From NCBI GenBank assembly GCA_003833135.1, contig QZLH01000259.1, forward strand, positions 1 to 64,000: a stretch of 64,000 nucleotides of DNA, given 5' to 3'. Under the pieces are notes generated by a model. It was not told the origin of the DNA and did not search any database. It saw only the letters and a program-made list of their open reading frames with translations. Positions 36,961 to 47,710 of the stretch are shown here, in pieces (within the stretch, counting starts at the first letter, position 1; each line of letters opens with the position of its first letter). This DNA is from Oehlia diaphana. Its lineage: Eukaryota > Glomeromycota > Glomeromycetes > Glomerales > Glomeraceae. The translations under genes were made by a program, and so were the position numbers.

Positions 36961-37155
36961 TTGTCCGGAGCGAAGCGAAGGACTATATATGTTTTCGAAG
37001 GACTATGTCAAATAGTGTCACGTGATGATATCCGGTTGTCACGTCATTGAAATTTCGTGCTACATCAGATGAAAATAAATTTGTGTTACATCAGATAAAG
37101 GTTTATTTATAACTTTTTTTTTCGCTCCGGACTTACAACGGTTTCCGTTTCCTAG
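36961..37155 (+). mobile_element. 195-bp Helitron-like small element (family copy 3) with an empty site
   Basis: Starts TTGTCCGGAGCGAAGCGAAG. Ends CGCTCCGGACTTACAACGG followed by a TTTCCGTTT and CCTAG, with T next. AACGG-TTT-CCGTT makes a hairpin just before CTAG. The paralogous spacer near 46490 lacks the 195 bases and reads straight through, showing insertion between A and T with no target duplication. It also has a 12-bp inverted match between its ends (TGTCCGGAGCG). Confidence 0.75.
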
Positions 37156-37416
37156 TTTTATTTTAAATTTAGGATTTCTAGTTTTATAGAATATGCAAAA
37201 AAAATGGGTTAAGCATCTCATGTTTTAATGCTTTACTTTTATGTACCATTTTAAAATATATAATTTTTCAGCAAAGAAATAATAAAACTATTTAGAAAAG
37301 TGGTTTTATCTCGTGTTTCATTTTCGATAATTCAAAATTTTTTAGTGCTTTGTCATTTATTGTGTATCAAATAGCTATTGGACACGATATTATTATATTA
37401 TCGTAATTTTTTATTT

Positions 37417-37744
37417 ACCCGTATTTGCCCAAAAATAAGCAATCTTTTTCAAATATATTATTCAACTTTTTTTTTTATTAAGCTGCGCCAAATCATCATT
37501 TTATGATCAAAATGTGATAAAAGAATTGGAAATTGGTAATCAATGAAACTGACGATTAAAGTAGTAATTCGGATTATAATACTTTTAATGACGGAATAGA
37601 GCATTTCCTTCATTGATTTTAATGCCAGAATAGCATAATTTTCTTCATTAAACATTATTTTCAATTATAATTACATTTATTATATTGTCTGTTAAAATTT
37701 TATAAAGAATTTTTAGAGTTGCCTATTTTTGAGCAAATACGGGT
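37417..37744. mobile_element. 328-bp TIR element with ATTT target duplication
   Basis: The left end ACCCGTATTTGCCCAAAAAT and the right end in reverse complement ACCCGTATTTGCTCAAAAAT share about 27 of 30 bases (37417-37446 and 37715-37744). ATTT flanks both sides (37413-37416 and 37745-37748). The small open frame inside (37458-37664) has no transposase motif. Confidence 0.82.
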
Positions 37745-37869
37745 ATTTAAACAATCACATATACCGTACTGTAAAAAAAAACATCAGGTTCTGTGTTAGA
37801 TTTGGACAATGTCCAATTGATTTAATTGGTCATTGGACATCAATTGAACAATTTCTCTTAATTTTTCAC

Positions 37870-38090
37870 ATTTTATATTTTATTTTGTTTTTTTACTTAA
37901 ACTAAGAGTTGAGCTGAATACATATTGTTATTTTTTTACTTACACTAAGAGTCGAACCAAATACCTCATAATTAATTACATTTTATTTTTATTTTTTTTT
38001 TACTTACACTAAGAATCAAACTGAATACCTCGAGATAAACTATTGATATATTAGGCCTCATTATCCGACCACTACACTTTTTGTTCTTTT
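37870..38090 (-). mobile_element. tRNA-derived SINE-like element
   Basis: Read on the minus strand: AGTGTAGTGGTCGGATAATG (like the start of tRNA-Asp/Glu, with a weak A box), then about 40 bases later GGTATTCAGTTTGATTCTTA (eroded B box), then an A-rich tail. The B-box part recurs twice more in the tail (GAGGTATTTGGTTCGACTCT, then TATTCAGCTCAACTCTTAG), each followed by TAAGTAAAAAAA. This gives a triplicated 3' part. No tRNA can be folded from it. Confidence 0.5.
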
Positions 38091-38540
38091 TTTAATTATA
38101 AGTGTTATATTTCATATTTATCTTAGAATAAAATGTGTTATATAATTTTTTTTTAGTGGAGATTAAAAAATATTTTTGATTGTTATCATATAAATTTTTA
38201 AGCAACTTTTTAAATACAAAACTATTAAAAAATATTTTGTTACATTTTCGCGTGAGCTATGCAAAATCATATATTTATGCAAATTTCTAAGCATAGATTG
38301 CTGAAACTACCTACTTATGTAGAATTTATGAAACTTATAAAACTTTGAAACTACCTATTCATGAAAATTTTATGACACTTTTTAAGATATGCCTTATTAA
38401 ATGACTTTGTTTTAAGTGTAAATTATGCAAAATTGTATATTTATAGATTTTTAAGGAATATAAATTTCCAGGAATTATACATATTTGACAACTTTATGAT
38501 AATATTCACCTCATATAACCACCTGATGAAGGTTATTACA

Positions 38541-38642
38541 GGGATACTGTATGTCAAAATTGGTTTGAATCGGTTTAATTTAACCATGGTTAGAAACATC
38601 AAACCATGGTTAACTGGTTTCAAACTAAACTGATATTATCCC
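38541..38642. repeat. about 100-bp imperfect palindrome
   Basis: GGTTTGAATCGGTTTAATTT on the left pairs with AACTGGTTTCAAACTAAACT on the right, centred on two CCATGGTT words. The same palindrome is present at 47060-47165 in the duplicated spacer, so it predates the duplication. Confidence 0.65.
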
Positions 38643-38709
38643 TATGCGTTTATAAAGTATTGGAAAAAAAATTAATAATTATTTTGTTACTTGAATTACT
38701 AGTATGTAC

Positions 38710-38795
38710 AATCAACTCTCCATATATGTGACTTTACTCAAATATGCATTTATAGGGGTGTGCACTTATAAAGGGTGCATTTATGGAGAGTTAAC
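38710..38795. mobile_element. very small TIR element (about 90 bp)
   Basis: CAATCAACTCTCCATATATG on the left and CATTTATGGAGAGTTAACTT on the right are near reverse complements. The interior repeats TGCACTTATA/TGCATTTATA. A copy is at 47220-47310. The CAACTCTCCATATA end resembles the ends of the element at 1161-1588, suggesting a related pogo-like family. Confidence 0.5.
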
Positions 38796-39510
38796 TTGTA
38801 AATAATGAAATAATTGAAATAATGAGAATAAATTCAAAGTCAAGAAAAATTTGTGAGTGGAGAAGAATTATAATAAAATGGTATTATCTTATTGACTTAT
38901 CAAGGAGAAAATTAGTTTATATAGTAAGTTTGCCATGAACCCTTGAAATTTTTTGATTTGCTGATCAAGTAGTTTCCATTTGCATTTTTTTTTTTTTATA
39001 TTTGCTTTTGTTAGATTTTTTGATCATTTTAAATTTAACCATTTTCATAAAATGGAAAGGTTGACCTGCTCTTTACATACTTTCTCATTTTTTTTGATTG
39101 AAATCTTAGTGTCTTTAATAAATTATCAAAAAGAATATTTGAGTTTCGCCACAAATCTATTTTAGAAGGTACAGTATATGATTATTAGGTTTTCTGGTTA
39201 TTTTTCAATTCAATAAAAATAATTCTAAACAAGATACATACATTTTGTTAATAAATAAATCAGTCTAGTTCAGAATACTTTAATATATTGGGGAGATATA
39301 CCATAAGTGAGAATTTAAAGCAAATATTTTCATTATTTTATTACTTGCGACTGACTAAAAATTGTTAAGAAATGCTATATTTTTTTGAAATTGTCACTTG
39401 AAATTTTATTTCTCTAAAAGATTAGGGGTGATTTAGCAATTTTTCACCTAGGTAGGGTGATTTAACCTGATAATTTTATATATTTTTATATAATTTACCC
39501 GGTGATATTA

Positions 39511-40183
39511 GAGTTTGGAACCGGATGCAACATCCAGTTTTTAAACCGGTTCCACCCATTTTTTTTACGATTCAGTTCAATCTGGATTCATGCTGCAAAA
39601 ACCAGTTTGCGTTTAAAGTGAGTGCAACCGGATGCTCAACCCGGTGTGATATCAAAACTTATAGTACCAGTCTGAATTATGAAATTACAAATCACGTGAC
39701 ACTGGGTAAATAGTTTAGCCACCAGGATTTTTATCAGTTATAGAAAATTATGCTACACAAATTCTGGAATTGTGTTACACAAGTTTTGTAATTCTGGCCA
39801 GAATTATAAACTCGGCCAATTTTATGCCGATCGCATTTAATTTTGGCCAAAATTACAGTACACAGTATACTTGACAAATTCATGCGGGTGTAATTTGTCA
39901 CGTGTCCTGTATATTTTGAATCAGTGTAGGCTGGATGCAAAAATGGAAATTCTAATCCAGGACGTAGAATTCCATAAATTAACTGTTAATAATTGAAAAT
40001 CAGGAACGTGACTTCAGATGTGGCTAACTATTACTTTATTATTTATTTATTATAATTAAACAATTATAAAACCGGGTACAAAAATTAGTTTCAACTGGGT
40101 TTGTAAAAACTAATTTAAAAAGGATCGAACTAGTTGCACCCATTTTAAATCCGGATTTCAAAAATACATCCAGTTTCAAACTC
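39511..40183. mobile_element. 673-bp TIR element with TA target duplication
   Basis: GAGTTTGGAACCGGATGCA at the left and, in reverse complement, GAGTTTGAAACTGGATGTA at the right (16 of 19). TA flanks both ends (39509-39510 and 40184-40185). The interior has further AACCGG/CCGGTT words and CACGTGAC. Non-coding. Confidence 0.8.
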
Positions 40184-40471
40184 TAGGTGATATCACCTTA
40201 TTTAAATTTTATTGGCTAATTATGTGCTGATCATTTCTTTGCATGACACTCAAGGTACGTTTTCTTTCTTTTTTTATTTTGCTTCTTGCATTTTGTTTTC
40301 TACTAACTTAATTTCATTTTTTAAGGTTCTTTGGTTCTTTCAGTTTTGCAATTAAGGTATATATGTTCAGCACTATATGACCATTTCTTATTTTTTATTT
40401 CATTTTATATTTCGTTTCTTACATTTTGTATTTCACTCTTTTTAGATCTTTCAGTTCTTCTCAGCAACTAA

Positions 40472-40941
40472 CACAGTGGAACTTAATATAATGGAACCAT
40501 CCGTTCCAATAGTAAAATTTTTCAAAATTCCAATATATCAAGAATTCTGATATATCAAGTGTAACTTAGGCCATTTAAAATTAATAATTAGTTTAACGTC
40601 CTTTCTGGCCAAAAATTTTGAGGGGGAGGAGATAATTTAAACAAACATGAAATTAAACATATTAAAAATTTCAGAAATTTTTGGTTAAATCAGAAATTCT
40701 CAGTTCTATTAAATTTTAGTAAAGGAGAAGGTGTTTTAAGCATATTTAAACATATCAAACATACTGTATATGTTTAAATCACCCTTGAATTTTTTAAAAA
40801 TAGGGACGTTAAACTAAAGATTAAATTGGAATGACCTTAATTATAGATTATAATAATCTGTTCTAGGCTTCAGTTCTGATCTATCAAGATTTTACTTATG
40901 TTCTGTTATATCAGGATTCTGTTATATCGAACTTCACTGTG
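40472..40941. mobile_element. about 470-bp TIR element
   Basis: CACAGTGGAACTTAATATAA at the left and, in reverse complement, CACAGTGAAGTTCGATATAA at the right. About 19 of 27 end bases agree. CAGTG ends and TATAAC-like words recall the element at 1161-1588. The target duplication is not clean. No coding region. Confidence 0.6.
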
Positions 40942-41029
40942 TATTAAGGTATGTTTTATATTTTTTTGTTTTTATTTATTTATTGCATGTAATTTCCATT
41001 CTTATTTCTTTTATTTATAGGTTGGTTTT

Positions 41030-41600
41030 TACTTGGTCCCTGTTTATTTCATTTTCGTCCCTTCTCCATTTTTTGTTTCTCTTTTTGTCTCTTTATTTCT
41101 TTTACTTTTTATTCTTCTCTTCCTTCATTTTTTCTGTTGTTCTTTATTTTCTCTTCGTTCCTTTCATTTTTTTTTATTCCCACTTCATCTCTTTCGTTCC
41201 TTTACACTACCCTTTATTCCTTTCATTTTTATCCCATTCCCACCTCATCCTTTTTGTTTCTTTACACTATCCTTTGTTATTTCCATTCTCACTTAATCTT
41301 TCTCATTCCTTTCATTTCTTTCACTCCCTCTTTGCTCCTCCTTTTGTTTCTTTCATTCTCTTTCACTCTCCCTATTTTTTTTTCATTCATCCTCATTCTT
41401 TTTGTTTTTTTTCAATCAATGATTCATGTAATCTATTAATAATTAATAAAATTGCTATAAACTTTTAGTGTGAAAATATTTTAAGCATGTTTATTATATA
41501 TTTGCCATCTCTTCAGGGCCGGCACTATGTAATGCTGGTAGGAATTATACAAAAAAGGAAATGATCTACACTCTTTTTTTTTTTTTTTTTTTTTTTTTTT
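41030..41600. repeat. polypyrimidine tract of about 380 bases and a long T-run
   Basis: 41030-41410 is almost pure C/T on the plus strand, with repeats of TTCCTTTCATTTTTATCCCA-like units, which creates several overlapping Phe/Leu/Ser-rich frames in all three registers. These are not genes. A run of about 30 T follows at 41573-41600, as left by a minus-strand retroposed poly(A). Confidence 0.8.
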
Positions 41601-42294
41601 GGCTCATTCTACAATCAAAAAATTTAAAAATTTATAGAGGATTTATATGCAAATTACGAAGTGCTAAATATTAAAATTTACACCATTCAAATTTAATAAA
41701 TTTAATAAATTAATCGTGAGTGAAATCACTTAGGTGAAATCACCCTAGGTGATCTTCACCTGGAGAGAAAGTTAGCAACAGTCTCTCTAAAAAATAATAA
41801 TAATAATAAAATTACATGTAATATTAAGAATTTTATCATTATATAATATTAGAGTTTATTTTATAAAATTTCGCGTGTAATATCAAAACTGAAATAATAA
41901 TAAGAAAATTATTAAATAAAGAATAAAAGAAGCGGCATTAAATTATATTAAACATTAAATTTGCAGTAATATTTGATATAATCACTTTTCATACTAAAGT
42001 TTAACATCACAACATTAAGAAATTATAATCTTTGTAATATACGCTATTCGGTATGTGGAAACTTAAGTTATGGCTGTGGCTTCGAAAGAAGGAGAATTAG
42101 TGAACCACAAGCCCTAAACTTTGTTGTCGCTACTTTTAGTTGGCTCATTTAAGAATGCAAACTTAGTAAATTGACTATTGTGAAAAATTAGAATGAGCTT
42201 GTATAGAAAAACCAACTCGTAAAAAAAGAAAAAAAACTCAAAAACCAGGAAGAACTTATCAGCTAATTCCGCCAAGATGCCGAAGATTATCAAA

Positions 42295-42540
42295 CAGAAT
42301 AAATAGAAAATTTTATTAGCTAACTTTACTATCGAAGATCATCGAAGGTCGCATCGAAGTAACTGAGTTTAAAGAGAAATGTATTTTGAAACCAGTATGT
42401 CGTAAATAAACAAGTGACAGGGCTATGTACTATTTCTCTAAATTTTTAGAACTCGCTGACGTTCCAGATTGCGAACAAATCATTAAAGAAATGGTAGGTA
42501 GGTTGAAAGACTAGTTTAAATTCTAATAATAACAGAATAT
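42295..42540 (+). pseudogene. remnant of the small four-exon gene, unit 4
   Basis: TTAGCTAACTTTACTATCGA and GTAACTGAGTTTAAAGAGAA match exon 1 of the gene at 14554-15208. GACGTTCCAGATTGCGAACA follows an intron-like stretch ending TTTTTAG. Frame and start codon are lost. It lies upstream of MFS copy 4, as expected for the duplicated unit. Confidence 0.6.
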
Positions 42541-42795
42541 AAAGATACTTTTTGGTTAATTAAAACTTCGATTTATTGCTATTATTGCGCTTTTCAAAAT
42601 TGTGCTACCCCCTATAGATCTGATAAAATTATAATCACAAACGTACACAGAATTCTGAAAACTGCTCAAGGTACAATATAAAGATTATTTTAAGTTAAAC
42701 GAAATTTATTAAATTTATCTCATTGTTGTTTATAATATATTAATCTTTCTTTTATATATTTGACTAAATGTTTTTGGGAAAATAATTGTTTTATT

Positions 42796-43175
42796 TATTG
42801 CGAAAAAAAAGTTATTTATCGCATCCCTGTAAGTCACCCCCTAAGGAAATCGGTATTCACAATTCTGGAAACCCGGATTTTTCCCGAATAACTATGTAGA
42901 GAAGGGTCGATTATTAGTGGATTTTCAGTTTAGTAGTTTCTCTTGAAATATGGTAGTGTTACACAATGTTTTAACCCTTGTTCATAGGAAAACTACTTAA
43001 ATAATTGAGATTTCTGCATGAATTCCTTTGGAAATCGCTAATAATTCTACCCTTCTCTACACAGTTATCCAATAAAATTCCGGGTTTTCCAGAATTGTGA
43101 ATAACGATTACCTTAGATGGGTGGCATCGCACTAATTTGAAAACAGCGATAAAATAATTTATTTTTTATTTCATT
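42796..43175. mobile_element. foldback element, inverted arms of about 95 bases
   Basis: Left arm 42830-42920 and right arm 43036-43130 are reverse complements over nearly their whole length. They share CACAATTCTGGAAA, CCCGGA and TGTAGAGAAGGGT. The spacer is about 115 bases. The outer flanks AAAATAATT repeat on both sides (42779-42787 and 43141-43150), consistent with target duplication. The paralogous site at about 24450 lacks the element. Confidence 0.8.
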
Positions 43176-43518
43176 GCGCGTTGAATATTTTTAAGAATGT
43201 TAATCGCTAATTTGGTGAAATGGATTCGATAAATGTACTTTATGTGAAACGTCCTTTCAGCGAAACATCCCTTCGGCGAAATGTACCGTAACCATGGGAA
43301 GCAAACAAATCTAAAGAATTAAGATGGAATTTACTAAAGAAACGCCGATAGTTTAGATGCGACATTTTAAAATTTATTTTTATTCATCTTTTTGTACTAC
43401 AATATAAATTTTCTTATTTTTTTTATTTTTTCAAGTTTTCAAGTTTTATTGGGATTAAAGAATTCAATAATTAATTAAAAAAGATGTTAAATATAAGTTT
43501 GATAAAATATTGCAATAA

Positions 43519-45661
43519 TTACAATTTATAAATAAAATCAGGATGAAGGTCGCCCAGATTCTTAATTTCTTCTTCAGTTTTTCCTTCTAAAAATGATTGT
43601 GGATTTTCTTTCTTTTTCTTATTTAAAGTTTTGAAAATAAGCAATTGAGCAATTGAAATAAATGTTGCAGTAATCAAAAATCCCAAAGATATAGAATGCC
43701 CATAAATGTAGTGTGGATAATCTTTTTGCCGATAAACTTGTGATGCTAATGCGCCTCCTAAATTTGCACACATCATTACCATCGCTGTCGCTATAGCTCT
43801 TTTCGCATGACCTGCTATGTTATTCGTTAACCTATTAAAAGAGACGAAGAGAAGAAGAAAATATGAAGTTATATTAAATAGGATAAAAAAAATAAATAAA
43901 TTATAAAAATTTACCAAGTGATTGAAGTTACAATTGTTGGAAATAAACCAGATCCAACAATACAGGCACCAGCGTATTTTCCTAATTAAATAATTTTAAT
44001 TTATTTTATACTCAACATTACAATCCAACCCTTTTAAAAAAAAACAACTTTACATACCAGGGGTGCCTACTGAAGGTACAACTAATAAGATATACCCAAT
44101 AATTGCAACGGTTGAACATGAGATGATAAATGGACTACGAATATCTTTGCGGTCCGAAATTGTTGCTAGAACCAATGTTGTTACACCAGCACAAAAATAC
44201 GGCGGTACTGATAATAATTGTGATTTAACTGTATACGGTTTAAAAAATAATAAATAAATTATTTGAATAACTATTATATGAGAACCACTTAATTTGAAAA
44301 ATTATAATTACCAAAATCAAATCCCATTCCATTTATTATTGTTGGCATAAATAATGCGAAAGAATAAAACGTTATTGAACTTACGGCAAGATGTAACATA
44401 GCTAAATAAACTTTCTAAAAAATTAATTAAAAGAGAATATTAAAAAAAAATGATCTTTAAATAATATTTATATTATTACAGTATAAATATTTACGTACCC
44501 AATCTGTTAATGCGGCGTAAATGTGTTTTTTATCGAAGTGTGTTGTATGAGCTTTTCCTGCATCATTTTTTAATCGACCAACAGCATATTTACGTTCTTC
44601 ATCATTAAGCCATTTGGTTTTTTCAGGATAATCAGAGAGTAAGAAATAAGCAAGTACAGAAACTAGAACTGTCAATATTCCTTCAATTAAAAATAACTGT
44701 TTAAAATTAAAAATCTTATCAGTAAGAGAAAATTATTTGAAACAAAAAGAATATTAAATACATACCCACTGCCACCCTTTTAGATGTAACCATCCATCTA
44801 ATCTTACAATACCATACGCTAATAAACCGCTAAACGAACCAGCAAAACTAGTTCCAATAGCAAATATGGCTATACGATAATTTGTTTCTGATCGCTTATA
44901 CCATGTGGTTATATAATATATTGCTCCCGGAAATAATCCTGACTCAAAGGCACCTAAAAAAAATCTTGCCGTCATTAACCCAGCAAAATCCTTTACCTAA
45001 AAAATGAATTTAATATTAGTTTTGATTTAATATTTAATTAATTTCTTGCCTCGAAAGTTGAAACTTACAAATGCCATAAGCGTCATTACAAGTCCCCATG
45101 ATACCATTATAAAAGGAACTAGAATATAAATTGAATTTAAGAATACTTATTCAAAGATGATTTAAAGAAATAATAAAAACATTATTTACTCCACAAAGTT
45201 GGATTTGTCTTAATGAGCATGTAATTCGAAGGAACTTCAAATAAAATATATCCACTACAAAAGAGAATATATCATTATCTTATTACTCAATTTATATCAA
45301 AAGTACCTTAGTTTGAAAAGGTTGCTTACATGAAGAAAATACTTAGACTCCAATTAAATTGAGTTCCAACTAATCCTAGATCTTCTTCAATATGTGCCAA
45401 TTTCGCGTTTCCAATATTTACTCTAATAATAATTGATAGGAATGCTTAATGAATTACATGAGTAATATTATATAAAAATGCAATCTCTGTTTTAAATTAC
45501 CTGTCCAAAAAACTTAAGAGATATAACAAAGTTAATAAAGGCATAACTCTGAGATCTATTTTTCGTAATAATTTCTTTTCAAATTCTTTATTTTCAATGA
45601 ATGTCTCTTCTTTATTATTATGTTCTTCATCTTTTTGATATTTATCATTATCAGTTTCCAT
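43519..45661 (-). CDS. MFS transporter copy 4, anion:cation symporter (allantoate permease-like)
   Basis: Same exon plan as copy 3, start ATG at 45661 and last exon ending LHPDFIYKL at 43519. Motifs in order: MPLLTLLYLLSFLD, NIGNAKLAHIEEDLGLVG, LVPFIMVSWGLVMTLMAF, TARFFLGAFESGLFPGAIYY, TTWYKRSE, LLAYGIVRLDG, YFLLSDYPEKTKWLNDEE, MPTIINGMGFDF, LLSVPPYFCAG and AKRAIATAMVMMCANLGGAL. I found no stop or frame break. Some residues lining the fifth and eighth exons differ from copy 3 (FAIGTSFAG against LFMGNSFAG), so the two intact copies may differ in substrate. That is inference. The family imports small anionic or amide compounds by cation symport. Confidence 0.82.
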
Positions 45662-46715
45662 TTTTGTTGAAAAAGTGTGGGGTTGATATTGCCTGTATGA
45701 TTTGTTTTTTTAATAAATTGGTTGTATTTATAATTAAAAATTTTTTTTTTTTTACTAACCCTTCTTTTTACTAACCAAAATTTTAAAAAATCCCTTCCAA
45801 TTTGACCTCAAATTAAATCATGAGAATAGAGATCGCTATAAATGTGACGGTACATCCGGTGCATCTCCGGTACATCATCATAAAATTTAAACTCCTCGTT
45901 ACAAAAAAATTAATTTTAATTTACGGTTTTGCATTGTATGAATAAATGAAAAAACTTTGCAATAAAAGGTTTTAAATCTTTTTCATAAAGTAATTTGCAA
46001 ATTTGCATTGTAAAAAAGTAAATTGCGCGTTATTATTATTTAAATCTATTTTATTATTATTTTTGTAATTAATCTGATTAATCTGTGAAATTCAAGAGAA
46101 TTTTCCCACGGTTTGTCGATCAACAAACAAAATTCGATTTTACATTTCCGAATCCGCAAATTCCGACCGACCCAATAATCTTAAAATAACTAAATTAGTA
46201 CGATAATTTATGATGATGACATTCGCTTACCATGTGAAAAAAGAATAAAGAATTCGTATCATATTCATAAAATTATTTATTATATTTTGTGCGACTAGTG
46301 ATCAAAATAATAATTGGAAGATCAAATAAGATCAATGATTCTGTTACCTAAAGAACTATTGTTCGAAACTATCAATACATATACATGTATTAGTTCTCGC
46401 TTTTACTATTACTGTTGCTACAGGATCGGATTTATTGGGCCAAATAAACGGTATAAATGATCATGTAAATTACATAAATTTATTCATTATTTTATTTTAA
46501 ATTTAGGCTTTTCTAGTTTTATAGAATATGCAAAAAAATGGGTTAAGCATCTCATGTTTTAATGCTTTACTTTTATGTAAATTTTAAAATATATGTAATT
46601 TTCAGCAAAGAAATAAATAAAATAATAGAACTATTTCGGAAAGTGTTTTTATCTCGTGTTTCATTTTCAACAATTCAAAATTTTTTAGTGCTTTGTCATT
46701 TATTGTGTATCAAAT
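45662..46715. repeat. segmental duplication of 36105-37375
   Basis: The spacer after MFS copy 4 matches the spacer after copy 3 almost base for base (for example CATCCGGTGCATC, CCGACCGACCCAATAATCTT and TGTGCGACTAGTGATCAAAA). It lacks the 195-bp element at 36961. Small indels only. Confidence 0.92.
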
Positions 46716-46723
46716 GGGTCTGG

Positions 46724-46882
46724 GTCATTTCATCGACAGACGTTTCACCGACAGCTAAATGTCACATACATATCACGTGATAAATATGCGTTATACATCA
46801 CGCCCAAGTACTGTCATGCACATACACGTGACCATCACAGGGGTTAAAAAAATGTTTCGGAAACGTCTGTCGGTGAAATGAA
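46724..46882. mobile_element. 159-bp TIR element
   Basis: GTCATTTCATCGACAGACGT at the left and, in reverse complement, TTCATTTCACCGACAGACGT at the right. The interior carries TATCACGTGATA and ACACGTGACC. It sits at the point where the duplicated spacer stops matching unit 3. Non-coding. Confidence 0.82.
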
Positions 46883-47034
46883 CGGTTCCCGATCAGGGAT
46901 CAGAATCTCGTTATAATACAAGCCCAACGTTGTTCATCAATCCCGATAAATTATAATTCCGAAAATTCAAAATCCCGCAACTAAATTATTCCCGATAAAT
47001 TCCGTGATATAAGGTTATTAGTTTCGGAAATATG

Positions 47035-47710
47035 AGCCTGACTTTTTTTACAGAGATACTGTATGTTAAAATTGGTTTGAATCGGTTTAATTTAACTATG
47101 GTTAGAAACATTTTAACCGCTTTGTAAACTACGGTTAACCGGTTTTAAACTAAACCGATATTATCCCTATGTGTTTATAAAGTATTAGAAAAATTATTTT
47201 GTTACTTGAATTATTATGTACAATCAACTCTCCATATATGTTACTTTACTCAAATATGCATTTATAGGGGTATGCACTTATAAAGGGTGCATTTATGGAG
47301 AGTTAACTTGTAAATAATGAGAATAAATTTAAAGTCAGATTAAGAAAAAATTGTGAGTGGAGGAGAATTATAAAAAAATGATATTATCATAAAATAGTTT
47401 CCATTTGCATTTTTTTTTACATTTGCTTTTGTTAGATTTTTTGATCATTTTAAATTTTAACCATTTTCATAAAATGGAAAGGGTTGACCTGCTCTTTATA
47501 TACTTTCTTATTTTTTTGATTGAAGATCTGTCTTTAATAAATAAAGAATATTTGAGTTTCGCTACAAATCTACTTTAGAAGGTACAGTATATGATTATTA
47601 GGTTTTCTGGTTATTTTTCAATTCAATAAAATAATTCTGAAACGAGATACATACATTTTGTTAATAAATAAATCACTGGATCCAGTCTAGTTCAGAATAC
47701 TCTAATATGT
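47035..47710. repeat. segmental duplication of 38506-39290
   Basis: Shared blocks include the AACCGGTT palindrome, the small TIR element and GGTACAGTATATGATTATTA. Between this block and the one ending at 46715, unit 3 has about 1.1 kb and unit 4 about 0.3 kb of unrelated sequence, each explained in part by different insertions. Confidence 0.88.

Larger units (their letters stand above)
39424..41777. mobile_element. composite insertion of about 2.35 kb absent from a paralogous site
   Basis: Unit 2 reads continuously through 23700-23760, whereas in unit 3 the matching halves lie at 39308-39423 and 41778 onward. The intervening sequence has similar inverted ends made of GGTGATTT/AAATCACC and CACCTAGG words (left 39427-39475, right 41712-41775). 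It holds two nested TIR elements and a long pyrimidine tract. No transposase was found, so either a non-autonomous element or several stacked insertions. Confidence 0.55.

Noticed and set aside
37870..38090. A functional tRNA gene
   Set aside because: Only box-like pieces remain; no acceptor stem pairing or anticodon arm can be drawn, so it fits a SINE better.
40983..41468. Three overlapping long Phe/Leu/Ser-rich open frames
   Set aside because: They come from one polypyrimidine tract that is open in several registers; low complexity, no domains, no splice context.
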